DNA of 64,000 nt from Blastocatellia bacterium (GTDB lineage Bacteria > Acidobacteriota > Blastocatellia > HR10): positions 1 through 64,000 of the forward strand of contig JANWYV010000029.1 in assembly GCA_025055075.1 (NCBI GenBank). Direction: 5' to 3'. Positions 50,196 through 60,951 of this stretch are shown here, piece by piece; within the stretch, counting starts at the first letter, position 1; each line of letters begins with the position of its first letter. The position numbers and the translations under genes were made by a program. The notes beneath the pieces were generated by a model. The model did not search any database. It had not been told where the DNA came from and saw only the letters and a list, made by a program, of their open reading frames with translations.

Positions 50196-53003
50196 ATGGG
50201 CGAGCACACGACGCTCCTTGTGCGCGGCGCGCGCGTACACAATCTCAAGAACATCACCTGCGAGATCCCGCACGGGAGCCTCACCGTCATCACCGGTGTC
50301 TCCGGTTCGGGGAAATCGAGCTTGGCCTTCGACACGATCTACGCCGAAGGTCAACGCCGATACGTGGAGTCTCTTTCGGCCTACGCCCGTCAGTTCCTCG
50401 AACGCATGAGGAAACCGGACGTGGATGAGATCACGGGCCTCTGCCCGGCAATCGCCATCCAACAGAAACCCCTCAGCCGCAACCCGCGCTCCATCGTTGC
50501 CACGCAGACGGAGATCTACGACTATTTGCGATTGCTGTTCGCCCGCATCGGCCGCGTCTATTGCCTGACGTGCCAGAGCGAGGTCATTCGCCAAACTCCG
50601 GACACGATCGCCGATCACCTCTTACAACTGCCCGAAGGACTCCGCTTCTACGTCCTCTTCCCACTCTCCCGCAAAGTCGAAAACGGACGCTCCCGCCGCG
50701 AGGCGCTCTCGCCGAAGGCACGGTTGCTCGCCTTGCAGCAACGAGGGTTCACGCGCCTTTACGTGCATGGCCAGGTCGTGGAGATCACCGATCTCCAAAC
50801 TCTTCCCGCTCTCGATGAGACGAGCGTCCTCGTGGATCGCCTCGTCCTCCGTCCCGATATCCGATCCCGCTTGATCGATTCGCTGGAACTCTGCTATCGC
50901 GAAGGCGATGGCGTCGCCGAGATTGTGCTCCTTAGCGATCCCCCGCAGAAACTCACCTTCACCGCGCATCTGACCTGCCCGCGCTGTCAAACTCGATATA
51001 TCGAGCCCGAGCCGCAGCTCTTCAGCTTCAACAGCGCCCACGGCGCCTGTCCCAACTGCCAGGGCTTCGGGAATCTCATCGGGCTCGATCTGAATCTGGT
51101 CATCCCCGATCGCGAGCGCTCGCTGCAAGAGGGAGCCATCGAACCCTGGACGAAACCTCAATTCGAATGGGCGCAGGAGGAACTGCTCGCCTTCTGCCGC
51201 CGCATGAGAATCCCAACCGATGTCCCTTTCTCCCAACTCTCCCGAGAGCACCAACGCTGGATCATCCAAGGAAAAGGCGATTTCCCCGGTATCCGCGGCT
51301 TCTTCGAGTGGCTGGAGACGAAGAAGTACAAACTGCATGTGCGCGTCTTCCTGAGCAAATATCGTGGCTATACGACTTGCTCCTCCTGCAAAGGCACGCG
51401 CTTGAGACTCGAGGCCTTGGCCGTGCGCGTCGGTGGGAAGACGCTCCCGGAGATCTGCGCCATGAGCATCGGTGAATGCGCCGCCTTTTTCGCCTCGCTC
51501 ACGCTCACCCCTCAAGAAGAGGCGATTGCTGGCCGGTTGTTGCAGGAGATCCGCCAGCGTCTCGCTTTCCTCGTGGATGTTGGTTTGGACTACCTGACAC
51601 TCGATCGGCACACTTTCACCCTTTCTGGCGGCGAAGCCCAACGCATTCAATTGGCGACGAATCTCGGGGCCTCTTTGGTCGGCACCCTCTACGTCTTGGA
51701 TGAGCCGAGCATCGGCCTGCATCCCCGCGACACGCAGCGCCTCATCCGCTTGCTCAAGCATTTGCGCGATCTCGGAAATACGGTGCTCGTCGTCGAGCAC
51801 GATCGAGAGATGATCCTGGCCGCCGATCACATCATTGATCTGGGACCGGGCGCCGGCGAACATGGGGGTGAGGTCGTCTTCCAAGGGACGCCTGAAGAGT
51901 TGCTTCGCGCCCCCTCTTCGCTGACCGGGAAGTACCTGCGCGGAGAACTGAGCATCCCCATTCCCCCGCAGCGTCTCTCTCCGACTGGGCGTCGCCTCGC
52001 GATCCGCGGCGCACGCGCTCACAACCTCAAGGACATTGATGTGGACATCCCCTTGGAGATGATGGTCTGCATCACGGGCGTCTCCGGCTCCGGCAAATCG
52101 ACCCTCGTCTACGATGTCCTCTACGCCAATCTCAAGAAGCAACGCGGAGAATGGAATCACCCCGTCGGCGCCGTCCGTCGGATCGAAGGCGGCGAATGGC
52201 TCGATGACGTCATCCTGGTGGACCAATCTCCGATCGGGCGCACGCCTCGTTCCAATCCGGCGACCTATTTGAAAGTCTTCGATGCTATCCGTGAACTCTT
52301 CGCCTCCACGCGCGAGGCTCAAATGCGCGGCCTTACCCCAGCGCACTTCTCCTTCAACGTGCCCGGCGGCCGCTGCGAAGCATGCGAGGGCAACGGCGTC
52401 GTGACCGTGGAGATGCAATTCCTGGCCGATGTCGAACTCGTCTGCGAGCAGTGTCAAGGGATGCGTTTTCAACCCGCTCTGCTAGAGATCCGCTACCGAG
52501 GGAAGTCCATCCACGAGGTCCTCAATATGACCGTTCGCGAAGCCCTTCACTTTTTCGCCGATGTGCCGAAGATCACGCGACGATTGGAGATCCTCGATCA
52601 AATCGGCCTCGGGTACATCCGCTTGGGACAGTCGGCGACGACCCTCTCCGGTGGCGAAGCCCAACGCCTCAAGCTCGCCGCCCACCTCGCCAAAGAGACC
52701 AGTGCCCGCACGCTCTATCTCTTCGATGAGCCGACGACCGGCCTTCACTTCGACGACATCCAAAAGTTGATTGCCGCCTTTCGCCGCTTGATCGCCGCTG
52801 GAGGCTCAGTCGTCATCATCGAGCATAATCTGGATGTCGTCAAATGCGCCGACTGGATCATCGATCTCGGCCCCGAAGGTGGAGAGCACGGCGGATACCT
52901 CGTCGCCCAAGGCCCCCCAGAAGAGATCATGCGCGTCCCCGAGTCCTACACGGGGCAATTTCTCGCGGCTCATCTTCGTCGCGAGGGGAAACTCCTTCGA
53001 TGA
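50196..53003 (+). CDS. uvrA: Excinuclease ABC subunit A
   Basis: A 935-residue UvrA with two ABC modules. The first has Walker [10 protein letters not shown] (about 34-42) and [12 protein letters not shown]; the second has GVSGSGKST and [12 protein letters not shown]. Two zinc-binding CxxC pairs occur in each half: CPRC/CPNC around the first, CEAC/CEQC in the second. It scans DNA for bulky lesions and loads UvrB. The start at 50196 ([17 protein letters not shown]) fits the family and the promoter; an in-frame codon at 50157 is part of the -35. Confidence 0.97.
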   Translation: MGEHTTLLVRGARVHNLKNITCEIPHGSLTVITGVSGSGKSSLAFDTIYAEGQRRYVESLSAYARQFLERMRKPDVDEITGLCPAIAIQQKPLSRNPRSIVATQTEIYDYLRLLFARIGRVYCLTCQSEVIRQTPDTIADHLLQLPEGLRFYVLFPLSRKVENGRSRREALSPKARLLALQQRGFTRLYVHGQVVEITDLQTLPALDETSVLVDRLVLRPDIRSRLIDSLELCYREGDGVAEIVLLSDPPQKLTFTAHLTCPRCQTRYIEPEPQLFSFNSAHGACPNCQGFGNLIGLDLNLVIPDRERSLQEGAIEPWTKPQFEWAQEELLAFCRRMRIPTDVPFSQLSREHQRWIIQGKGDFPGIRGFFEWLETKKYKLHVRVFLSKYRGYTTCSSCKGTRLRLEALAVRVGGKTLPEICAMSIGECAAFFASLTLTPQEEAIAGRLLQEIRQRLAFLVDVGLDYLTLDRHTFTLSGGEAQRIQLATNLGASLVGTLYVLDEPSIGLHPRDTQRLIRLLKHLRDLGNTVLVVEHDREMILAADHIIDLGPGAGEHGGEVVFQGTPEELLRAPSSLTGKYLRGELSIPIPPQRLSPTGRRLAIRGARAHNLKDIDVDIPLEMMVCITGVSGSGKSTLVYDVLYANLKKQRGEWNHPVGAVRRIEGGEWLDDVILVDQSPIGRTPRSNPATYLKVFDAIRELFASTREAQMRGLTPAHFSFNVPGGRCEACEGNGVVTVEMQFLADVELVCEQCQGMRFQPALLEIRYRGKSIHEVLNMTVREALHFFADVPKITRRLEILDQIGLGYIRLGQSATTLSGGEAQRLKLAAHLAKETSARTLYLFDEPTTGLHFDDIQKLIAAFRRLIAAGGSVVIIEHNLDVVKCADWIIDLGPEGGEHGGYLVAQGPPEEIMRVPESYTGQFLAAHLRREGKLLR

Positions 53004-53066
53004 CGTCTCCTCCCTTTTCGGAAAATGCCCCGTGTGGTAAAGTACGTCTCTCAGGAGATGACGCCC

Positions 53067-53561
53067 ATGAGAAAGATCTTCGCGCTCGCTCTGGTCGTCC
53101 TCGCCCTCTATGGGGCGCTCGCGCAGAAACGATCCTCTCTGTTTCAACTCTCCGCGCTCGATGGGCGGACAGTGGACTTGACGCGCTATCGCGGACAGGT
53201 CGTCGTCCTCTCCTTTGGCGCCACGTGGTGCCCGCCTTGCCGAGAGGAGCTGCCCGTCTTGCAAAAGATCGCCGATCAATACGCAGGACGCCCCGTCGCT
53301 TTCTTCTGGGTCAGCATTGACGATCCCGAGGTTTCTAACGATCAGCTTCGACAGTTCGTCGCTCGTCTTGGGGTGCGCCTGCCCGTGCTCCGCGATCCTG
53401 AGGCCCGCATCTTACAGGAGTTCAAGGCCGAGGGCGTCCCCGCCCTACTCGTCCTCGATCGCAACGGAGAGCCCGTCGGTGCTCCGCATGTGGGATTCGC
53501 TGACCCGGAGAACTACACGAACGAGTTGAGGAAGACGCTCGACGCGTTGCTCAAGCCATGA
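53067..53561 (+). CDS. TlpA-like thiol:disulfide oxidoreductase
   Basis: A 164-residue exported thioredoxin-fold protein. A signal peptide (IFALALVVLALYGALAQ) is followed by a TlpA/ResA-type domain with the redox site WCPPC in FGATWCPPCREELPVL and the cis-proline region EGVPALLVLDRNGEPVG. It probably reduces periplasmic disulfides, for example in cytochrome c maturation. AGGAG lies 9 nt before the ATG at 53067. It is 63 bp after uvrA and overlaps purC as ATGA. Confidence 0.9.
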   Translation: MRKIFALALVVLALYGALAQKRSSLFQLSALDGRTVDLTRYRGQVVVLSFGATWCPPCREELPVLQKIADQYAGRPVAFFWVSIDDPEVSNDQLRQFVARLGVRLPVLRDPEARILQEFKAEGVPALLVLDRNGEPVGAPHVGFADPENYTNELRKTLDALLKP

Positions 53562-54460
53562 GCTTCCCATCTGTCGTCTGGGAGACGAATCTCACCGCTT
53601 ATCCCCTTCTCCGACGGGGAAAAGTTCGCGATATCTACGCTGTCGGAGATGACCGCCTCCTGATCGTCACAACCGATCGCATCTCGGCCTTCGACGTCGT
53701 CCTGCCCGATGGGATCCCCGGCAAAGGAGCCGTTCTCACCCAACTCTCAGCGTTCTGGTTTCGACAACTAGCGTCTCTCACCCCCCATCACCTGATCACG
53801 ACCGATGTCCAAGCGCTCGACGAACTCACGGAGACCGAACGCACCACACTTCGTTCTCGGAGCATGCTCGTGTATCGCGCGCATCCGATCCCGATCGAGT
53901 GCGTCGTGCGCGGGTATTTGGCCGGATCGGCGTGGAGAGAATATCAACAGTCGCGAACCGTCGGCGGACTCCGCTTGCCTCCGGGCTTCGTCGAAGGAGA
54001 GCGACTCCCGGAGCCAATCTTCACTCCCGCAATCAAGGCCACCGAGGGACACGACGTGAACATCTCCGAGGCTGAGATGGCTGATCGCATTGGAACTGAG
54101 TTGACTCATCGGCTGAAGGAGCTGAGCCTCGCTCTATATATGCGGGCCTCCGAGTACGCGCTCGCTCGAGGCCTCATCCTCGCTGATACGAAGTTCGAAT
54201 TCGGTTGGCGAGATCAGACGCTTTTGTGGATCGACGAGGCGCTCACGCCAGATTCCTCCCGCTTTTGGGCTGCCGATCAGTACGCTCCCGGACGCCCGCA
54301 ACCTTCCTTCGACAAGCAATTCCTCCGCGACTATTTGGAGTCCATCGGGTGGGACAAAAAGCCCCCAGCGCCTCATCTCCCCGAATCCATCATCACCCAA
54401 ACGGCCCAGCGGTATTTGATGGCGTACCATCTTTTGACCGGCGAGGATTTGACGCCATGA
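53558..54460 (+). CDS. purC: Phosphoribosylaminoimidazole-succinocarboxamide synthase
   Basis: A 300-residue SAICAR synthetase joining CAIR and aspartate with ATP in purine synthesis. Signatures are RRGKVRDIYAVGDDRLLIVTTDRISAFD split across the first 50 residues, ECVVRGYLAGSAW, and LADTKFEFGW. The length matches the 290-305-residue type (yeast ADE1-like) rather than the 240-residue E. coli type. The ATG overlaps the stop of the TlpA-like gene (ATGA). No other pur gene is nearby. Confidence 0.96.
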   Translation: MSFPSVVWETNLTAYPLLRRGKVRDIYAVGDDRLLIVTTDRISAFDVVLPDGIPGKGAVLTQLSAFWFRQLASLTPHHLITTDVQALDELTETERTTLRSRSMLVYRAHPIPIECVVRGYLAGSAWREYQQSRTVGGLRLPPGFVEGERLPEPIFTPAIKATEGHDVNISEAEMADRIGTELTHRLKELSLALYMRASEYALARGLILADTKFEFGWRDQTLLWIDEALTPDSSRFWAADQYAPGRPQPSFDKQFLRDYLESIGWDKKPPAPHLPESIITQTAQRYLMAYHLLTGEDLTP

Positions 54461-54960
54461 CGGTCGTGGACGCTATTGTCCTGTTCGCGATCGGTCTCTC
54501 GACGCTCAGAGGGCTCTCGCGGGGATTCGCGCGAAGCGTCGTCACAACGGCTGCTGCTATCGTGGGATTCTTCCTCGCTAGCTCTTCCTATCGCGGGATC
54601 GTTCCACTTGTCCGACCGCTCGTCGAATCGGAGACGATGGCGCATCTGCTCGCCTTCCTCAGCATGTACCTTGTGATGCTCCTCATCGGCTTTATGCTCG
54701 CGCGCGCACTTCACTCGAGCCTACGCCGCGCTCACCTGAGCTGGCTTGATCACGGGATGGGGGGGCTTTTCGGGCTCTTGCGCGGATGGATCCTGTGTTC
54801 GGTCGTTTATCTTGCCCTGAGCGTCTTCCCATGGCGTCTTGATCTGTTGCAAGAGGGCTTCACATCCCCCTATCTCGCGCGCGGCGCCGCCCTCATCAGC
54901 CGACTGGCCGCCCAACATTTCCCCCGCTTTCAACCCGTTCTCCCCGAGCTGAAAGAGTAA
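54457..54960 (+). CDS. CvpA-family membrane protein
   Basis: A 167-residue protein with four hydrophobic segments (VVDAIVLFAIGLSTLRGLSR, VVTTAAAIVGFFLAS, LAFLSMYLVMLLIGFMLA, GLLRGWILCSVVYLALSVF). It has the CvpA pattern of D-x-x-x-L near the start and LDHGMGGLFGLLRG in the middle. CvpA proteins are linked to colicin V export and to envelope-stress resistance, and in E. coli cvpA sits beside purF; here it sits beside purC. The ATG overlaps the purC stop (ATGA); a much longer in-frame extension lies inside purC and is rejected. Confidence 0.85.
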   Translation: MTVVDAIVLFAIGLSTLRGLSRGFARSVVTTAAAIVGFFLASSSYRGIVPLVRPLVESETMAHLLAFLSMYLVMLLIGFMLARALHSSLRRAHLSWLDHGMGGLFGLLRGWILCSVVYLALSVFPWRLDLLQEGFTSPYLARGAALISRLAAQHFPRFQPVLPELKE

Positions 54961-55289
54961 GGCGCTTCCAAGAGTACGGTGCTTCCGATATGCTCACCCC
55001 TGGGAACCTCCCCAGTCATTTCGCGACGCTACTCCTTGGAAGAATTGATGAGAGGAAAAGGCGTTCAACTGCCGCACTCAGACCCACCGCCCCCCTGCTC
55101 GCCTCGCTCGACAGTACGAGAACGAAGCCCCATTACCAATCTGCATCCGAACCCCGCGAACACAGGGATTCGGCCACTGAGGAATCAGCGAGAGAAAATT
55201 CGTTATCAGACGTAGATTGACCGCTCAACCGGATTCCAAGAACGACCCATTCGCCCCGGGTTTCCGAAAAGGCCCCCCAAATGGCCCCC
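54961..55289. other. 329-bp region between convergent cvpA-like and helicase genes
   Basis: A 76-codon rightward frame (54990-55220) is rich in Ser, Arg and Thr, has no ribosome site and no family; I do not call it. I see no strong hairpin with a T run. Confidence 0.5.
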
Positions 55290-57989
55290 TTATCCCCATG
55301 TGGAAGGTTGAGGCGAAGCCAGGCCCATAAGGCGATCAAAGAGCTGATCAAGAGTCAAAGGGAAAGCCATCCAGACTGAGATCCCGTGACGCCAGAGCGC
55401 GCGCTGGCGATCCCACAATTCCAACGCATCCAACGGAGTCAGATGCACGGCCTTCGTCCACGAACAGCACAACAGCCCCCAACGAGGGGGTTCTCGATCC
55501 TCCAGGAAATCCACTAAGTCCCCCCGATACCGGCATCCCATCCGATACCGAAGTCCCCGCCGCTCCAGCTCTAGAATAATCCGCTCAGTGAAAGGATCTC
55601 GTTCTACGTCCACAGCTCCGAGGACCATAGGCATTGCTTGAAAGAGCTGCTTGGTTAAGACCAATCGGCGTTCGAACTCAGGGCTGATCAAAATCAGAAG
55701 CTGTCGCCGTGCCCGCGTAATTGCAACATTGAACAGATTCGGGGACTCAATCCACTGACGGTGTTGATCCGTTGCATTGTCTCCGGCGACGGTGGCGAAG
55801 ACCAAATAATCCACTTCACTGCCTTGGAACCGATGGGCGGTACCGATGATGAGTTGTTGCTCATCGCGCTTTTTCCGCAGTTGATCCAGGGCTTGATCAT
55901 TCTGCAGCCGCTCCAATACGTTGTCCACGAACGCTCGATATGGCGCGACGAGTCCCAACGATTGCTCGGGATATCGTTCCGCCCATTCGACCAAGATGGC
56001 CAATGCCTCCTGCATCTGCGCCTGATTGGTGAGGCTGCGCGTCACGCCATGCGTCCGATGCGGGCCAGTCACTCGCCGCACCAAGATCGGCTGCGACTCT
56101 TGCTCAACGGTGTGAATCCGCAATCGGCCACCATAAAAGGTTTCGTTGGCGAAAGCGATGATCGGTGGCGGGCATCGGAAATGATCGGCCAGCCAGAAGG
56201 TCTCTCCATCCAAGAGCTGGTGCATGAGCGCGAAAGCGGAAACGCCGAAAGACGCCTCGATCCGCTTTCCCCCGACCGAGCGAAGATGCGGTACCGATGC
56301 GATCCGTTTCCATCGTTCGCGCGTCACGTGATCGAGCTGCTTCGGATCCCCCACGATGACGGCTCGCCGAGCCCGATACAGCAGTGGTAGCAACGAAGCC
56401 GGATCACACGAAGAGGCTTCATCTACGATGAGGGTGTCGAAGAGGCCTGGCGAAAGTGGAAGGTTCTGTCCGATCGAGAGCGTAGTGACAGCAACCGGGA
56501 ACCCGAATTGGACCACTTTCTCAAAGGCCCGCAATCGCTCTCGCGGGTCGGTCATCGCTGTCATCAGCTCCCGGAGCATCGGTCCCCCACGGTCGAACAT
56601 TTCTTCAAGACGCCTCCGTAGAGCGAGCGTTCGCGCCTGTCGCGCGGCCGGGAGCACACGCCGATCCAGCTCGTCAAAGATTCGGATTATCTCCTCCCAC
56701 GCCTCACTCAGCTCGCGCACGCGCCGTTCCCCATTTTGGAGCCACCAGCGGATACGCCACCACAGGCGCGTCCACCAATCGCCTTCTGGTCCCATGCCGA
56801 GCGTCTGCAGCCGATGCGCTTGACCGTTGAGCCGATGGCATAAGCGAGCGATTCGCTCGCCATAGGACCGCAGGTCTTCACTCGCTCGATGAACGAGCCG
56901 CCCATCCGCTGTAGAGGAGCACGCGCGATCTTTCGAAAGCGAAGCGAACAGCTCACCTTCCGCCTCCCAGTGCGAGCGTCCGGTCAATTCTCCTAACGTC
57001 TCGACAAGTTGCGTCCGCATGTGCTCGTTACCCGTGCGCAGAATGCCGCCCTTCCCGATCAAGCGCTCGGTCAATTCCACCGCGGCATCCACGGCTCGAT
57101 TCACGCGACTGGCCAAAAGCACCGATCGGCCAGCGAGCAAATGATGGATGATGAGCCCCACGATCAGGCGCGTTTTCCCGGTGCCGGGCGGACCGGTGAT
57201 CACCGTCAACGGATAACGCGTCGCCGCCGCGAGTGCGATCGCCTGACTCAACGTCGGACAGATAGGATTGGCCAACGCCGACAGCACATCATCGAAATCC
57301 GGATGGCCGGCCGCTGGCGGTCGCAGTAAAAACGAAAGCGCCGTGTTTGAAACCGTTGATCGGCGCAATCCCTCTAGTTCCTCAAGGAGCGCACGATCAT
57401 ACGAAGGTTGACCAACGACCCAAAACCCCGCGCACTGAACGATGGCCGGCGGCACGATGTCCGAGTATTCCGTCGCCGTCGAGATCGGAAGCTCGTGCCG
57501 CTGAAGAAGCTCCCGTAGCGTGCGTTCCAAGGCCAGCGGACTTTGGCGCGCGGCCTCTTCAATCGCTGCCCGCACGGCGGCGAGATCCTCCGCACTGATT
57601 TCCTCTCCCAAAGGACGTCCGATGAAGAGATCAGCGGGATCCACACGCTTTCCCTGCGCATCGTGAAAACAATATACCCCTCCAACGGGCTCCCACCGCC
57701 GCTCACCATCTTCCCCATCGCGAAGTGCAGCCAAGTAAGGAGCGAACAGCAACACCGCCCCTTCCTGACGCTCCACCTGCCGAAATCCTTTTTGAGCAGC
57801 CGGCGTCGAAAGCATCTCTTCCCATGTCTCCGCAAGGCTGGCAACCGGATAAAATCGCGGCTCCCTCCGCTGCGTGCCGAAGAACTCGCGATCACTGAGG
57901 CTCGCTTCCCCTTGTCGCTCCAAAGCCAAAGACCGACGATAATATTCCACGAGATCGGCTATGGATGAACGCTCTATCGTTTCCCCCAT
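55290..57989 (-). CDS. Superfamily 1 helicase (DNA2/Upf1-like AAA_11/AAA_12) with C-terminal nuclease-like remnant
   Basis: An 899-residue protein. Residues 1 to about 240 are unrecognised. Helicase motifs follow: Walker A GPPGTGKT (about 266-273), motif II LIVDEAS (about 520-526), motif III VGDPKQL (546-552), the TAHRFQGSEVD block and motif VI NVAITRARRQL. A long helical insertion lies between motifs I and II. The last 95 residues resemble the restriction-endonuclease-like tail of some SF1 helicases (DPFTERIILELERRG, GDLVDFLED). Where an E-C-D-G active site is expected it reads LLCCSWTKAVH, so nuclease activity is doubtful. AAGGAGG precedes two ATGs; I take the second. Confidence 0.88.
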   Translation of the reverse strand: MGETIERSSIADLVEYYRRSLALERQGEASLSDREFFGTQRREPRFYPVASLAETWEEMLSTPAAQKGFRQVERQEGAVLLFAPYLAALRDGEDGERRWEPVGGVYCFHDAQGKRVDPADLFIGRPLGEEISAEDLAAVRAAIEEAARQSPLALERTLRELLQRHELPISTATEYSDIVPPAIVQCAGFWVVGQPSYDRALLEELEGLRRSTVSNTALSFLLRPPAAGHPDFDDVLSALANPICPTLSQAIALAAATRYPLTVITGPPGTGKTRLIVGLIIHHLLAGRSVLLASRVNRAVDAAVELTERLIGKGGILRTGNEHMRTQLVETLGELTGRSHWEAEGELFASLSKDRACSSTADGRLVHRASEDLRSYGERIARLCHRLNGQAHRLQTLGMGPEGDWWTRLWWRIRWWLQNGERRVRELSEAWEEIIRIFDELDRRVLPAARQARTLALRRRLEEMFDRGGPMLRELMTAMTDPRERLRAFEKVVQFGFPVAVTTLSIGQNLPLSPGLFDTLIVDEASSCDPASLLPLLYRARRAVIVGDPKQLDHVTRERWKRIASVPHLRSVGGKRIEASFGVSAFALMHQLLDGETFWLADHFRCPPPIIAFANETFYGGRLRIHTVEQESQPILVRRVTGPHRTHGVTRSLTNQAQMQEALAILVEWAERYPEQSLGLVAPYRAFVDNVLERLQNDQALDQLRKKRDEQQLIIGTAHRFQGSEVDYLVFATVAGDNATDQHRQWIESPNLFNVAITRARRQLLILISPEFERRLVLTKQLFQAMPMVLGAVDVERDPFTERIILELERRGLRYRMGCRYRGDLVDFLEDREPPRWGLLCCSWTKAVHLTPLDALELWDRQRALWRHGISVWMAFPLTLDQLFDRLMGLASPQPSTWG

Positions 57990-58124
57990 CATTCCCCTCC
58001 TTCTCACGCGGCCCCGCGGCTCGGGCGCGGCCATCAGCTCACCGTTTCTGTCTTCGCTGACGAAATTCCTGACGGTGCGGCCATTATTCTAGCACGACGT
58101 GGAGCCGGTCGACTGGATGGGTCA

Positions 58125-58153
58125 TTGACAAACCCTATGGGGCGGAGCATAAT
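58125..58153 (+). promoter_or_regulatory. Promoter of the outer-membrane barrel gene
   Basis: TTGACA (58125-58130), a 17-bp spacer and CATAAT (58148-58153); 12 nt to the ATG at 58166, so a leader of about 5 nt at most. Confidence 0.55.
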
Positions 58154-58165
58154 GCCGAGCGAGGG

Positions 58166-59044
58166 ATGAAGTGGCGCCCCGGTTCAGCGCTGGCGTTCAA
58201 CGCACGGCGTCGAGCGGGAGATCTGCGCGACGCAGGAGATCGCGCGTCGAGAGTTATTCTCCTGCTGGTCTATATTGTCAGAGCGCTGCTGCTTGTTCCA
58301 TCGTCATTCGCCCAGGCTGTTGGAGCCGATCCTCAAACGACTGGGAAGGACCATCGCCCCTCATCAACAAGGAGCGGCGGATGGGTTGTCGCGGCTTATC
58401 TCGGGAGCGCGCGCACGGCATCTTCTGCCTTGAGGATCTCCCAACCGGCGCTGAACACCGACTTGATCTTCGAGGGCGTTCGCTTCTATGGCCGTTCGTT
58501 CGATCCACCACTCTACTACGGCGTCCGCGGAGGCTATTTCATCCCGAAGCTCTCTTTTCTCGGCATCGAAGCGGAATTCATCCACATGAAGGTTTACTCC
58601 GATCCCCGACAACGAGTTCGTGCAATGGGCATTTATCGCGGTGTTTTGCTTGAGCGAGAACTCACCTTGGGTGAGATCGTCCAGAACTATTCGATCTCAC
58701 ATGGCGCGAATTTACTGCTCTTCAACCTGGCGGCACGGTGGTGCATTCGCCCGAGTCGGGATGATCGTCGAAGCCGCGTGATCTTAGCGACCCGATTTGG
58801 CGTTGGTCCGACGATCCCTCATACCGAGAGCACGATTGAGGGCAAGCAACAGGAACAATACGAATGGGGGCGCGCTGCATGGCAATGGGCAGCCGGCGCG
58901 GAATTACGTCTGTGGCGTGGCCTCTACATACTGGGGGAATACAAATTCACACGCACGCGCCAGCGAGGCACGATTTTCGCCGGCTTCGCTCAGTCGCTCC
59001 TTCGCTCGCACCATGGGGTCTTCGGCCTGAGCTATCACTTCTGA
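58166..59044 (+). CDS. Outer-membrane beta-barrel protein, function unknown
   Basis: A 292-residue protein. A long basic N-region and a hydrophobic stretch (VILLLVYIVRALLLVPSSFAQA) form the signal peptide. The body alternates polar and hydrophobic residues as in beta-hairpins: GWVVAAYLGSARTA, YYGVRGGYFIPKLSFLGIEAEFIH, WAAGAELRLWRGLYILGEYKFT. It ends in an aromatic C-terminus (GVFGLSYHF), the outer-membrane assembly signal. About eight strands are likely. It resembles small OmpW/OmpA-type barrels without a close match. It stands alone, divergent from the helicase. Confidence 0.75.
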   Translation: MKWRPGSALAFNARRRAGDLRDAGDRASRVILLLVYIVRALLLVPSSFAQAVGADPQTTGKDHRPSSTRSGGWVVAAYLGSARTASSALRISQPALNTDLIFEGVRFYGRSFDPPLYYGVRGGYFIPKLSFLGIEAEFIHMKVYSDPRQRVRAMGIYRGVLLERELTLGEIVQNYSISHGANLLLFNLAARWCIRPSRDDRRSRVILATRFGVGPTIPHTESTIEGKQQEQYEWGRAAWQWAAGAELRLWRGLYILGEYKFTRTRQRGTIFAGFAQSLLRSHHGVFGLSYHF

Positions 59045-59103
59045 AGTCCCCCGAGTGAGACCGCAGTTCCCCAATTCCCCTCGAGAAAAATCCTCCCGTG
59101 GGA

Positions 59104-60708
59104 TCATCCTGGTTTCACGAGCGCTTCGATGAGAAGCGAGGCAGCGATCATCCCCATGAAGGCGAGAAGAAGCGGCAGACTCCAACGGATGACCAGTTGA
59201 CGGGAGAGGGGGTACTGATGCCTTCCAAGTTGTTCCGGCGCGAACGTGCTGACCGACGCCTTGAAGGGTAAGCTCACTGCGTAGCCGATAGTGAACGCGA
59301 CGAAGCAACCGATAGCATTCCACCAAAGCCAGGAGACAGAAGGAAAGAAGCCCCACAGAATGACGTTCATGGCAACGCCTGCCGCAAGGCCAGAGATCGC
59401 GCCAATTTGATTGGCTCGCCGCGTCCACAGACCAAGTAAAAAGATAGCCAGTGTCGGCCCATAAAAGACCGAGCCAATCATGTTGATCAGCTCGATCACG
59501 GTCGCTTCCGCCCGACTCATCCAAAACCCGCTGGCTGTGCAGAAGACCCCCCAGAAGACGGTACACAACCGAGACCACGCGAGGGATTGGTGTTCGCTCA
59601 GATGATCCAGTTTCCCCCCTCTCCCGATGAAATCCCTCATCGTCACGGCGCTCATCGAATTGAGCGCCGAATCTAAGCTGGACATGGCCGCGGCGAAAAT
59701 GCCAGCCATCACCAACCCCGTGATCCCAGGGGGGAGATACTCGACCATGAAAAGGGGCACTAAATAGTCAGGATGCTCAGCAGGGATCATCCCGGCGAAG
59801 TCCGGACGCTGGATCAGGAAAGCGGCCAACAACACGCCGAACGAGCAGTAGAGCAGCACGAGTGGAAATCGCAGCAATCCGTTCAACAACAATGCTCGCT
59901 GCGCCCCCTTCACAGTTTCGGAGGTGAGCAATCGTTGCGCCTGACTTTGATCGCATCCGTAGTACGAGAGGTAAAGGAACACGCCGCCGATGAGCATGGG
60001 CCAAAAGGAGAAGGTCTGGCCATCGCCGAATCCGTGATTTTTGAAATCGAGCGTCTGAAGCCTTTCGGGACTGATCAAGGCGATCGTCTCGCGCGCGTCT
60101 CCCATAAGCTGCAACGTACTGATGATGCCGGCAATCGTCCCCAAGGCGAGAATGAAGAGTTGCAGCACATCCGAGTAGATGTCCGCCTTGATGCCACCGA
60201 CCGTCGTGTAGAGCACCGTGATCGCTCCAACAAGCAGCAGCATTTCAGCAAGTGGCAATTCGAGACAAACCGCCAGCACGATCGAGACGGCGTATAAACT
60301 CACCCCGGTGCTCAACCCCCGGCTGATCAGAAAAATCAGACTGAGCGCCGATCGAGTCGTCGGTCCGAAGCGTCGCGCGATATATTCGTAGATCGTGATG
60401 ATCCGCAGGCGGTGAAAGACCGGGACGAAAAAGATGATCAAGCCGATCATCGCGAGCGGTACCGCAAATTCGTACTGCAGCCAGCGCAAGCCTCCCCCGG
60501 GCTTAAGAGCCACGAAGGCCGGAGCTCCGATCAAACTCACCGCGCTCACCTGCGTCGCCATGATCGAACCGGCGATCGCCCAAGAAGAGACTTTGCGCCC
60601 GCCCAGAAAATAATCCACGGGCGAACGCTGGCCCCGCGCCAAGAGGAAACTCATGGCGACAATGGTCACCAAATAGGCTCCCAAGATGAACCAATCGAGT
60701 CCCGTCAT
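59104..60708 (-). CDS. Sodium:solute symporter (SSS family)
   Basis: A 534-residue polytopic protein with about 13-14 membrane helices. It has the SSS N-terminal block YFLGGRKVSSWAIAGSIMATQVSAVSLIG, the VGGIKADIYSDVLQ region and FAAAMSSLDSALNSMSAV, the sodium-site helix. It belongs to the sugar/inositol/sialic-acid-like branch by overall look; the substrate is unknown. The ATG at 60708 starts MTGLDWFILG; a GTG four codons earlier is possible. It is a single-gene unit, and differs from the symporter at 12.9-14.3 kb. Confidence 0.9.
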   Translation of the reverse strand: MTGLDWFILGAYLVTIVAMSFLLARGQRSPVDYFLGGRKVSSWAIAGSIMATQVSAVSLIGAPAFVALKPGGGLRWLQYEFAVPLAMIGLIIFFVPVFHRLRIITIYEYIARRFGPTTRSALSLIFLISRGLSTGVSLYAVSIVLAVCLELPLAEMLLLVGAITVLYTTVGGIKADIYSDVLQLFILALGTIAGIISTLQLMGDARETIALISPERLQTLDFKNHGFGDGQTFSFWPMLIGGVFLYLSYYGCDQSQAQRLLTSETVKGAQRALLLNGLLRFPLVLLYCSFGVLLAAFLIQRPDFAGMIPAEHPDYLVPLFMVEYLPPGITGLVMAGIFAAAMSSLDSALNSMSAVTMRDFIGRGGKLDHLSEHQSLAWSRLCTVFWGVFCTASGFWMSRAEATVIELINMIGSVFYGPTLAIFLLGLWTRRANQIGAISGLAAGVAMNVILWGFFPSVSWLWWNAIGCFVAFTIGYAVSLPFKASVSTFAPEQLGRHQYPLSRQLVIRWSLPLLLAFMGMIAASLLIEALVKPG

Positions 60709-60951
60709 GGTGCGTCTCACGCTATCTCGAAACGCGAACGCTCAGAAGCTGCAAGATCGCACGGAGACATAGCGGAACGGGTATCGCCCCGGGTCCCACA
60801 TGCGGCGCTCGCACTTTTTCCAGTTCTCCACAAAGATCGAGTTTAGCTGACATCCGAGGATTCGTGCCAAATCAGACGCGAAGCAACCTGGTTCTCCCTT
60901 CGCCATTTTTCTTTGACGTCCTCTGGAGATCCCTCGATCTCTGGGGACGAG

